In this document: positions 1 to 7,126 of the stretch, piece by piece | Layout: the number at the start of each line of letters is the position of its first letter | Position numbering within the stretch: the first letter of the stretch is position 1 | Assembly (NCBI GenBank): GCA_947594925.1 | Contig: CANQEJ010000007.1 | Coordinates: 1 to 35,058, forward strand | Direction of reading: 5' to 3' | Source: an uncultured Bacilli bacterium | Lineage (GTDB): Bacteria; Bacillota_I; Bacilli_A; RF39; UBA660 | Length of the DNA stretch: 35,058 bases | Translations under genes and position numbers: made by a program | The notes under the pieces: generated by a model | The model's input: the letters and a program-made list of their open reading frames with translations, nothing else | Database searches by the model: none | Told to the model about the DNA's origin: nothing

Positions 1-50
1 TCTTAACACCACTCACCTCGCCGTGCTCTGTAGTATGCCCAATAACAGTT
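1..50 (-). ncRNA. possible 5' end of a structured RNA or leader, cut by the window edge
   Basis: Bases 1-40 have 22 G/C of 40 (55%), far above the surrounding A+T-rich DNA, and no reading frame is evident. Read leftwards, a TATAAT box at 60-55 sits just upstream, so a transcript would begin near 50. In very A+T-rich genomes such islands are usually structured RNA. The leftward strand reads CAGAG and later GTGGTGTTAAGA, loosely like the stem I region of a T-box leader. This is a weak resemblance and the element is incomplete, so the family is unassigned. Confidence 0.25.
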
Positions 51-54
51 TACT

Positions 55-60
55 ATTATA
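55..60 (-). promoter_or_regulatory. candidate leftward -10 box (TATAAT)
   Basis: The minus strand reads TTG followed directly by a perfect TATAAT. No convincing -35 box is found 16-18 bases upstream. It would drive the GC-rich leftward transcript that leaves the window. Confidence 0.3.
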
Positions 61-108
61 CAAGATAAAGTTAAAAAATTTAATAAATTTTTTTCAATTC
101 AATTTGTG

Positions 109-128
109 CCTTTCAGAGGACTGAAAGG
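109..128 (+). promoter_or_regulatory. perfect 8-bp stem-loop in the leader of the ABC ATPase gene
   Basis: CCTTTCAG (109-116) pairs perfectly with CTGAAAGG (121-128) around an AGGA loop. No T run follows, so it is not a terminator. It sits 26 bases before the ATG at 155 and partly duplicates the purine-rich motif of the ribosome site (GAAAGGA at 135-141). It could be a leader structure controlling the first gene, but no known riboswitch was recognised. Confidence 0.3.
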
Positions 129-154
129 ACGATAGAAAGGAATGTTAGTTAACT

Positions 155-916
155 ATGGAAAAAAATAATATGATTGAAGTTAAAAATGTTTCAATGCGCT
201 TTAATTTAGGAATTGAAAAGAATTTTTCTTTAAAACAATTTTTTGTTGATTTCTTTAGTTTTAAGAAAAAGAAGAAAAAGAAAAAAGAAGAATTTTGGGC
301 TTTGAAAAATTTAGATTTTGATGTTAAAGCTGGGGAAGTAGTCGGCTTTGTGGGAAGTAATGGAGCAGGAAAGTCAACTTTATTAAAAATTGTAGCTGGT
401 GTTATGAAACCGACAAAAGGAAAAGTTCAAGCATATGGTAATATTTGTCCTATGATTGAATTAGGAGCTGGTTTTGACCCGGATTTAACAGCCCGTGAAA
501 ATATTTATTTAAATGGAGCAGTTATGGGCTATAGTGAGGAATTACTTGACCGTAAATTTCAAGAGATTGTTGATTTTTCGGAACTTCATGATTTTTTAGA
601 TGTTCCAGTCAAGAACTTTTCTTCTGGTATGGTAGCAAGACTTGCTTTTAGTGTTGCAACGATTGTTGAACCAGAAATTTTAATTGTTGATGAAATTTTA
701 TCTGTTGGGGATATTGCTTTTCAAAAGAAAAGTGAAGAAAAAATGTTGAGTATGATTAAAGGGGGAACAACAGTTTTATATGTTTCGCACTCTACTGAAT
801 CTATTAAGAAGTTATGTGATAGAGTTGTTTGGATTGAACATGGTGAAGTGCAAATGATTGATAAAGCTGAGAAAGTTATAAAGAAGTATTTAGAATTTAT
901 GGGAGTTGGAGAATAA
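155..916 (+). CDS. ABC transporter ATP-binding protein, polysaccharide/teichoic acid export type (Wzt/TagH-like)
   Basis: This is a cytoplasmic nucleotide-binding subunit expected to power export of a lipid-linked polysaccharide or teichoic acid through a Wzm/TagG-type permease. Visible motifs are Walker A GSNGAGKST (67-75), the signature FSSGM (155-159) typical of the polysaccharide-export branch rather than LSGGQ, Walker B ILIVDE (175-180) and the H-loop His at 212. At 253 aa it lacks the C-terminal substrate-binding domain of long Wzt proteins. Eight lysines (37-44), coded by mixed AAA/AAG, sit before the core fold. The usual partner permease is not adjacent: the upstream bases are non-coding, so it must lie elsewhere. 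The start is ATG at 155 with AAAGGA at 136-141. The glycosyltransferase at 919 follows after 2 bases, indicating an operon. Confidence 0.9.
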   Translation: MEKNNMIEVKNVSMRFNLGIEKNFSLKQFFVDFFSFKKKKKKKKEEFWALKNLDFDVKAGEVVGFVGSNGAGKSTLLKIVAGVMKPTKGKVQAYGNICPMIELGAGFDPDLTARENIYLNGAVMGYSEELLDRKFQEIVDFSELHDFLDVPVKNFSSGMVARLAFSVATIVEPEILIVDEILSVGDIAFQKKSEEKMLSMIKGGTTVLYVSHSTESIKKLCDRVVWIEHGEVQMIDKAEKVIKKYLEFMGVGE

Positions 917-918
917 TA

Positions 919-1998
919 ATGAAGAAGCTTTTATTTATATCTAAAAATTTAGAAATAGGGGGTATGGAAAAGGCTTTAGTAATTCTATTAAATAATTTAG
1001 CAGAAAAATATGATATTACTTTAATTTTAGAAGAAAAAACTGGCCCTTTTCTAAATGATTTAAATAAAAGTATTAAAGTTTCCGAATATTCTTTAGCAAA
1101 AGATAAATTAGTATTAATTAGAAGATTAAAAAATTTAATTCATAAAACTATTTGGAAATTGAAAAACAAAAATAAATATGATTTTGCTTGTAATTATGCA
1201 ACATATTCTTTAATTGGTTCATATTTAGCAAGAGTTGCTTCTTGTAATAGTGCTTTATATGTACACTCAAATTACTATGAAGCATTTAATAAAAATGCTG
1301 ATGCTTATAAAAATTTTTTTGATAGTTTAAGTATTAATGATTTTAAAAATATTATCTTTGTTTCTAAAGAAAGTAAAAATTCTTTTGATTTGATTTATTC
1401 AAATTTAAAAGATAGAACTTGTGTTATTAACAATTTAATTGATTATGAATACATTAAGGCGAAGTCTTTGGAAAAAGTAAATCTTCCTTTTAAGAAAGAT
1501 AAAATTAATTTATTATTTGTGGGTCGTTTGGATAATGATTCTAAAAATTTTAGAAGGATGTTAAAAAGTATGCATTTAGCTATCAAAAAAAATCCTCAGT
1601 TAAATTTGTATATAATTGGGGATGGTAAAGACAAGAAGTTATGCGAAGATTTAACTTGTCAATATAATTTGCAAAATAATGTATTTATGCTAGGAGCTAT
1701 TAAAGACCCTTATCAATATTTTTATAGCTCTGATGCTATTTTGCTAACTTCTAATTATGAGGGATTTCCAGTAGTTTTAGTGGAAGCTTTAGTTCTAAAT
1801 GTACCAATTATTTCTACAATAAGTGTTAGTGATACAGAAATTGATTTACAAGATTATATTCTTAAAATTCCTTTTGATGAAAAAGAAATTGCTAAAACTT
1901 TAGCTAATTATAAGAAGAAAAAGGTAAATTATAATCTTGACTTTGCAAAAATAAATCAAAAAAGAATAGAAAAATTAATAAAAATAATTGAAAAGTAA
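919..1998 (+). CDS. GT4-type glycosyltransferase
   Basis: This 359-aa protein is a GT-B fold glycosyltransferase of the GT4 group, which moves a sugar from a nucleotide donor to a growing polymer on the cytoplasmic face. The N-terminal domain opens with a beta strand and the glycine motif GGMEKA (14-19), as in capsule and teichuronic acid enzymes. The C-terminal domain has LLFVGRL (about 198-204), IIGDGK (about 233) and the donor-binding YEGFPVVLVEAL (about 281-292) with the E-x7-E pair. ATG at 919 follows the ATPase stop by 2 bases with GGAG upstream, so the two are translationally linked. The sugar and acceptor cannot be predicted. Confidence 0.88.
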   Translation: MKKLLFISKNLEIGGMEKALVILLNNLAEKYDITLILEEKTGPFLNDLNKSIKVSEYSLAKDKLVLIRRLKNLIHKTIWKLKNKNKYDFACNYATYSLIGSYLARVASCNSALYVHSNYYEAFNKNADAYKNFFDSLSINDFKNIIFVSKESKNSFDLIYSNLKDRTCVINNLIDYEYIKAKSLEKVNLPFKKDKINLLFVGRLDNDSKNFRRMLKSMHLAIKKNPQLNLYIIGDGKDKKLCEDLTCQYNLQNNVFMLGAIKDPYQYFYSSDAILLTSNYEGFPVVLVEALVLNVPIISTISVSDTEIDLQDYILKIPFDEKEIAKTLANYKKKKVNYNLDFAKINQKRIEKLIKIIEK

Positions 1999-2031
1999 TA
2001 ATGCAGTAGATGGTAAAGCTATTGCATTATT
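1997..2031 (+). terminator. 13-bp hairpin after the first glycosyltransferase, weak terminator or attenuator
   Basis: AATAATGCAGTAG (1997-2009) pairs with CTATTGCATTATT (2019-2031) with one G-U pair and a 9-base loop. The left arm overlaps the stop codon. Only a short T run follows, so it may reduce rather than stop read-through into the next gene or protect the mRNA end. Confidence 0.4.
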
Positions 2032-2069
2032 TGCAAACTGAAAAAATTAATGTTTAGAGGTGAAAGATT

Positions 2070-2810
2070 ATGGAAAAGTATATTCACTATTGTTGGTTTG
2101 GTGGCAAACCTTTAAGTAGATTGGCTAAGAAATGTATTAAGAGTTGGCAAAAATATTTGCCAGATTATGAAATAAAAAGATGGGATGAAAGTAATTGTGA
2201 TATTAATGAGTGTCCCTTTGTAAAAGAAGCTTATGAAAATAAAAAATGGGCTTTTGTAGCTGATTATTTTCGTACGAAAGCTTTAAATGAATATGGTGGT
2301 ATATATTTTGATACCGATATGAAAGTGACAAAAAATATTGATAAATTTTTAAAAAATGAAACTTTTTTAGGGGTTGAATACGGCGGAGCTATTGCTGTTG
2401 GAGTGTGGTACGAAAAACATCCTCAATCTTATTTAACGACTAAATTATTACAAGTCTATCAAAACTATGAAGGATTTTCCATAGATAAAATTAGGAAGTA
2501 TAGCATTCCTAAATTAATTACGGAATTATTAATTCCTTGTGGGTATAATAAAGATGTTACAGAAATTCAAAAACTTAATAAAGATATTGTTATATATCCT
2601 CGTGAATATTTTTACCCTTTATCTGATGACCATAAAAATAATGAATTTACAAGTAATACTTGTATGATACATTATTACGATGCTTCCTGGATACCTAAAA
2701 GTGAGTACATTAGGTTTAAAGTTGAACGTACTTTTGGTAAGAAATTTGGCGGTGGTATTTTAGACTTTTTGGTGAAAATTAAGAAAAAGATTTTTAAAAA
2801 AACCCCTTAA
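2070..2810 (+). CDS. GT32-type glycosyltransferase (DXD sugar-binding domain)
   Basis: This 246-aa protein is a GT-A fold transferase of the Gly_transf_sug (DXD) group, common in capsule loci. Its signature parts are the N-terminal IHYCWFGGKPLS (5-16), the region WAFVADYFRTKALNEYGGIYFDTD with the metal/nucleotide-binding DTD at 81-83, and a conserved C-terminal IHYYDASW near 200-207. The length is that of a single domain, with a basic tail. ATG 2070 is set by AGAGGTG at 2056-2062. The N-terminal half is strongly similar to that of the protein at 5312, including 49 identical bases in a row (2142-2190 and 5384-5432), so the two are paralogues. The donor sugar is unknown. Confidence 0.88.
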   Translation: MEKYIHYCWFGGKPLSRLAKKCIKSWQKYLPDYEIKRWDESNCDINECPFVKEAYENKKWAFVADYFRTKALNEYGGIYFDTDMKVTKNIDKFLKNETFLGVEYGGAIAVGVWYEKHPQSYLTTKLLQVYQNYEGFSIDKIRKYSIPKLITELLIPCGYNKDVTEIQKLNKDIVIYPREYFYPLSDDHKNNEFTSNTCMIHYYDASWIPKSEYIRFKVERTFGKKFGGGILDFLVKIKKKIFKKTP

Positions 2811-2852
2811 TAACAAAATATTTGATACAATTAGTATGAGAGAAGTGATGAC

Positions 2853-5231
2853 ATGAAATTTAATTTTAAACAACTACCTAATGAATATAACAATAATTAT
2901 AAAATCGAAGATGATTTTATTCCGGTTATTTCTATTATTACCCCTTTCTATAATTCTAAAGACTACATTAGAGAAACAGCTAATAGTGTTTTATCGCAAA
3001 GTTTTCCCTGGTTTGAATGGCTTATTATAGATGATGGTAGCACCGATACAGAAAGTTTACAAGTATTAAAAGAAATCGAAAAATTAGATAAACGTATTAG
3101 AGTTTTTCATAAAGAAAATACCGGGCTTGCGAGCACTAGAGATTTTGGCTGCCAGAAAGCCAATAAAGTATCTAAATATTTTTTGTTTTTAGATGATGAT
3201 GATTTAATTGAAAAAAATTATGTGGAATGTACTTTCTCTGCGTTAGAAACTAATCCTGATGCAGCTTTTGCATATACAAACATTATAGGTTTTGGAGAGC
3301 AAGAATATTTATGGTCTCCAAAATTTGATATTAAAAAGCAATTGAATTCTAATCAATTAGTGGCCACAGCTCTAGTTAGAAAAAGTGCATATGAAGCAGT
3401 TGGAGGATACGCTTTAAAAGAAAAAGGAATTAATGAAGATTGGATTTTTTGGACCAAATTATTTGCTAAATCTTATATTCCTGTCAGATTAGATTATTTT
3501 GGCTTTTGGTATCGTCGTAAAAAAAATGGTGAATTAAAGAGATCCTTAAATAACACTAAAAAGACGCAAGAGTTACTAAAACCTTATGTATCCAAAGTAG
3601 ATTTAAATTTAAAAGCTATTGAATATCCAATAGCTGATTATGAATGGAACGATGTAAATAGACCTTCAAAAATTTTTGAGGAAATTACCCCTCTTAAAAG
3701 CTCTAAAAAAAATATAATTTTTATATTACCTCATATTGTTATGGGTGGAGCCGATAAATTTTGTATTGACTTTCTAAAAGGGTTAGATTCTAAATATAGT
3801 GTAACTTTAATCTTAACAAATATTAGTGAAAATGGTTGGCTCCAAGAAATAAAGCCATATGTTGATAATTATTATATTTTGCCATCTTTTTTAGAAAGAA
3901 AATATTGGCATGAATTTATTGAATACTTGATAAATAAAAATAATTCAAAATTAATTTTTAATACTAATAGTATTTATGGTTATATGGTATTGCCTTATTT
4001 AAAAAATAAATTCCCTAATATTAAAATTATAGATTATGTTCACATGGAAGAATGGTATAACCGTAATGGCGGGTATTCTCGAGATTCAAGTGCTGTCAGC
4101 TCAGTTATTGATATGACTATGACCTGTAACAAAAATAGCGAGCGAATTTTAAAAGAATACTTTGGTCGTCAAGATAATCTTAAAACTGTATATATTGGTG
4201 TTGATGAAGAATATTTTAATAATGATTTAAATTCGCAAGAAATTAAAGCTAAATACAATATACCGGAGGATAAAAAAATAATTTCATATATTGCTCGCAT
4301 ATCTTATCAAAAAAGACCATATTTATTATTAGAAATAATAAAACAATATGTTAAGAAACGTCAAGATACAATCTTTTTGATATGTGGTGATGGAGAATTA
4401 CTTGAAGATGTCAAGGAAAAAGCTAAACAAGAAAAAATTTTAGATTATATTCGCTTTTTAGGAAGTATCAAAGAACCAAAAGAAATCTACGCTATAAGTG
4501 ATGCCACTTTAAATTGTTCCATTAAAGAAGGACTTGCTTTAACTACTTATGAATCTCTATCTATGGGAGTGCCTGTTATATCAAGTGATGTTGGTGGGCA
4601 AAGAGAAATAATTGATGATAAGGTAGGAGCTGTTATTCCTACTAAACAAGAAGAACAAGATATATATGATTTAGAATATGATCCTGAAGAAATATCAGCT
4701 TTTGTTACAAATTTAAATCGCGTAATAGATGAGGATAATTATAAACTAAATTGTCGAAAGCGAATTTTAAAAGGATTTACTATAAAACAAATGAATCAAA
4801 ACATGAATGATATCATTTCCACAGTTTTAACGAAAAAGACTACTAAATCATTTGCTAATTTGGATATAGCTCTAGAATTATTAAATCAATATTTATTAGA
4901 AGATTCAGAGACGTATGAATGGTTAACTTCGATATCCAAAAATGAACTTGTTGAACCAAATATTTATAACAAAAAACAAGAAAAAGTGATTGAAGTATTA
5001 AAAAAAATTCATGTATGGGATATTTATTTAAAATTTGATTCTAAAGTTTTAAATATAAAGAAAAAATTAGTTAAGTTACATATTTTAAAGGAAGCAGAAG
5101 CTTTTGGCAATATTTTTAAAGGAATAGGGTATATACTAATTGGTATTATTATATTTATTGTGTATATAATTGTATTTATAGTAGTTGTTATTAAAAGAAT
5201 AGTTAATATTATAAAAAAAATATCTTCGTAA
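2853..5231 (+). CDS. bifunctional glycosyltransferase, GT2 domain fused to GT4 domain
   Basis: This 792-aa protein holds two transferases. The first (about 25-260) is GT2: ISIITPFYNSKDYIRETANS, the nucleotide-binding LIIDDGSTD and the metal-binding FLFLDDDD. The second (about 285-650) is GT4: an N-terminal strand with MGGADKF, ISYIARISYQKRP (about 475) and the E-x7-E motif in KEGLALTTYESLSMG. A hydrophobic stretch near 755-780 followed by basic residues looks like a C-terminal membrane anchor, which is unusual for these soluble enzymes. Such fusions can add two successive sugars to one acceptor. ATG 2853 has GAGAAGTGATG upstream. A terminator overlaps its stop, so it ends a transcription segment. 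Confidence 0.87.
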   Translation: MKFNFKQLPNEYNNNYKIEDDFIPVISIITPFYNSKDYIRETANSVLSQSFPWFEWLIIDDGSTDTESLQVLKEIEKLDKRIRVFHKENTGLASTRDFGCQKANKVSKYFLFLDDDDLIEKNYVECTFSALETNPDAAFAYTNIIGFGEQEYLWSPKFDIKKQLNSNQLVATALVRKSAYEAVGGYALKEKGINEDWIFWTKLFAKSYIPVRLDYFGFWYRRKKNGELKRSLNNTKKTQELLKPYVSKVDLNLKAIEYPIADYEWNDVNRPSKIFEEITPLKSSKKNIIFILPHIVMGGADKFCIDFLKGLDSKYSVTLILTNISENGWLQEIKPYVDNYYILPSFLERKYWHEFIEYLINKNNSKLIFNTNSIYGYMVLPYLKNKFPNIKIIDYVHMEEWYNRNGGYSRDSSAVSSVIDMTMTCNKNSERILKEYFGRQDNLKTVYIGVDEEYFNNDLNSQEIKAKYNIPEDKKIISYIARISYQKRPYLLLEIIKQYVKKRQDTIFLICGDGELLEDVKEKAKQEKILDYIRFLGSIKEPKEIYAISDATLNCSIKEGLALTTYESLSMGVPVISSDVGGQREIIDDKVGAVIPTKQEEQDIYDLEYDPEEISAFVTNLNRVIDEDNYKLNCRKRILKGFTIKQMNQNMNDIISTVLTKKTTKSFANLDIALELLNQYLLEDSETYEWLTSISKNELVEPNIYNKKQEKVIEVLKKIHVWDIYLKFDSKVLNIKKKLVKLHILKEAEAFGNIFKGIGYILIGIIIFIVYIIVFIVVVIKRIVNIIKKISS

Positions 5232-5253
5232 AATATCTAGAAGATATTTTTTT
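5230..5253 (+). terminator. intrinsic terminator after the GT2-GT4 fusion gene
   Basis: AAAATATCT (5230-5238) pairs with AGATATTTT (5242-5250) around a 3-base loop, and the T run continues to 5253. The left arm overlaps the stop codon. Confidence 0.7.
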
Positions 5254-5311
5254 GTGTATTAATAGACTTTTTCTATTAAATTTAGTACAATTTTAAAGGG
5301 AGAAGATACGT

Positions 5312-7117
5312 ATGCAAAAATACATTCATTACTGTTGGTTTGGTGGAAAACCACTTTCAAAATTAACTTTAAAATGTCTTAAAAGTTGGCAAAAATATTT
5401 GCCAGATTATGAAATAAAAAGATGGGATGAAACCAATTGTGATATTAACGAATGCTCTTTTGTAAAAGAAGCATATGAAAATAAAAAATGGGCTTTTGTT
5501 GCCGATTATTTTCGAACTAAAGCTTTATATCAATATGGAGGAATATATTTTGATACGGACATGGAAGTAATTAAAGACATTACTCCGTTACTCAATGATG
5601 ATACTTTTTTAGGACTAGAAGACAGTGGGTTTGTTGCCGTAGGTGTATGGTACGAAAAAAAAGCTAAAGCAATTTTGCCTGGAAAACTTTTAAAAAAATA
5701 CCAATCTTTTTCTCACTTTGATTTAGCAAATATTAATAAATTAAGTATTCCTATTCAATTAACAGAAATATTAAAAGAATATAAAGTAGAAGAAAATAGT
5801 TCAATAATTCAACGATTAGATAATGATATTATAATTTACCCTCGCGACTATTTTTATCCTTTAAGTATGGATAGGAGCAATAATATTTTTACTGATAATA
5901 CATATATGGTTCATTACTACGATGCTACCTGGATTTCTAAAAAACAAAAATTAGAACTATTTTTAGTTAGACACTTAGGTAAAAGTAAAACAATAAAATT
6001 AGAAACACTATATCAAAAAACAAAATATAGTTTCATAAAAGTAGTTAAATTTGTCTTATTCCCTTTAGTATTATATCGTAAGAAAAAGAAACAACGCTCT
6101 TTATTAACAACTGAATATTATGAAAGAATAAGATGTACATTAAAAACTTTAGATTGTATGCAGAATAAAAATTATATAACAATATTTAATAGCAGTTGGA
6201 TAGGTGTTTCTAATGCCACAATTGAACTATTTGAAAACTTAGTTGATTGTGGAGAGATTTATTTAGCTACTGACATTAAAAAACTTGGAGATAAAATTTT
6301 AGATATAAAAGTCCCACAAGTTATATTTAGTTCATTTGCTATAGGTTGGAAAGATTTAGCCAAATATTTAAAAAAGCGCAATCCTTCAATTAAAATTAAA
6401 ACATTCTGGCATGGTAGTCATTCACAGATATTAGATAGTTATGGGTGGGATCGAAATTTGGAAATTATCGATTTACATAGAAAAAAAATAATTGATGTGA
6501 TGGGAACTTGTAAACAAAGTTTGATGCAATTTTATGTTAAGCAAGGATTTAATGCTGCTTTTTTGACAAATAAAGTGGAAGTAAATATTAAGCCAACAAA
6601 AAAAAGAACAAATAGCAAAATTATAGTTGGGTTGTATGCTGCTAATTGTAATGATTGGCGCAAGAATATGTATACGCAAATAGCAGCAGTTTCACTTATT
6701 GATAAGGCAGTTATTGATATGGTTCCTTTAAATGATGATGCTATTTCATTTGCTAACAAATTGGGGGTAGAAATACAGGGAGTTAAAACGCCGCTTAGTC
6801 GTATAGACTTAATAAAACGAATGGCTAAGGTTGATATTGTTTCTTATGTTACGTTATCAGAATGTTCTCCTATGTTACCTTTAGAAAGTATGGAAATGGG
6901 TGTTCCTTGCTTAAGTGGCAATAATCACCATTACTTTAAAGAAAATGAGCTTGAAAAATATATAATAGTAAATGAAGAAGATAATCCTCTAGTTATTAAA
7001 GAGAAAATTGTTAAATGTCTTAAAGATAAAGAAAAGATAATGGATTTATATTTCGAATTTAGTAAAGAAAATATTAAAAACAGCAATAATGATGTTCAAA
7101 ATTTTTTGAAAATGTGA
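5312..7117 (+). CDS. two-domain glycosyltransferase: GT32 module plus GT-B-like module
   Basis: This 601-aa protein joins a GT32 domain (1 to about 225) to a second transferase-like domain (about 270-600). The GT32 part has IHYCWFGGKPLSKL, GGIYFDTD with DTD at 81-83 and HYYDATW. It is a close paralogue of the 246-aa protein at 2070. The second part resembles a GT-B C-terminal half, with IIVGLYAAN and LSECSPMLPLESMEMGVPCLSGNN, the last containing an E-x7-E-like pattern. Its end (GVPCL, then KDKEKIMDLY) recurs in the N-terminal domain of the next protein at 7127, so modules have been reshuffled. ATG 5312 follows GGGAG near 5298-5302. A possible -10 TACAAT lies at 5286-5291, but it would leave a very short leader. 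Confidence 0.85.
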   Translation: MQKYIHYCWFGGKPLSKLTLKCLKSWQKYLPDYEIKRWDETNCDINECSFVKEAYENKKWAFVADYFRTKALYQYGGIYFDTDMEVIKDITPLLNDDTFLGLEDSGFVAVGVWYEKKAKAILPGKLLKKYQSFSHFDLANINKLSIPIQLTEILKEYKVEENSSIIQRLDNDIIIYPRDYFYPLSMDRSNNIFTDNTYMVHYYDATWISKKQKLELFLVRHLGKSKTIKLETLYQKTKYSFIKVVKFVLFPLVLYRKKKKQRSLLTTEYYERIRCTLKTLDCMQNKNYITIFNSSWIGVSNATIELFENLVDCGEIYLATDIKKLGDKILDIKVPQVIFSSFAIGWKDLAKYLKKRNPSIKIKTFWHGSHSQILDSYGWDRNLEIIDLHRKKIIDVMGTCKQSLMQFYVKQGFNAAFLTNKVEVNIKPTKKRTNSKIIVGLYAANCNDWRKNMYTQIAAVSLIDKAVIDMVPLNDDAISFANKLGVEIQGVKTPLSRIDLIKRMAKVDIVSYVTLSECSPMLPLESMEMGVPCLSGNNHHYFKENELEKYIIVNEEDNPLVIKEKIVKCLKDKEKIMDLYFEFSKENIKNSNNDVQNFLKM

Positions 7118-7126
7118 GGTGGAAAA

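Noticed and set aside
265-293. Poly-lysine coding A-rich stretch in the ABC ATPase gene as a possible slippage switch
   Set aside because: The A runs are broken by G and none is longer than six, so this is not a convincing contingency tract.
6473-6759. Two overlapping minus-strand open frames inside the glycosyltransferase at 5312
   Set aside because: They lie opposite a well-supported domain, have no ribosome site and encode low-complexity hydrophobic sequence, as expected for A+T-rich complements.
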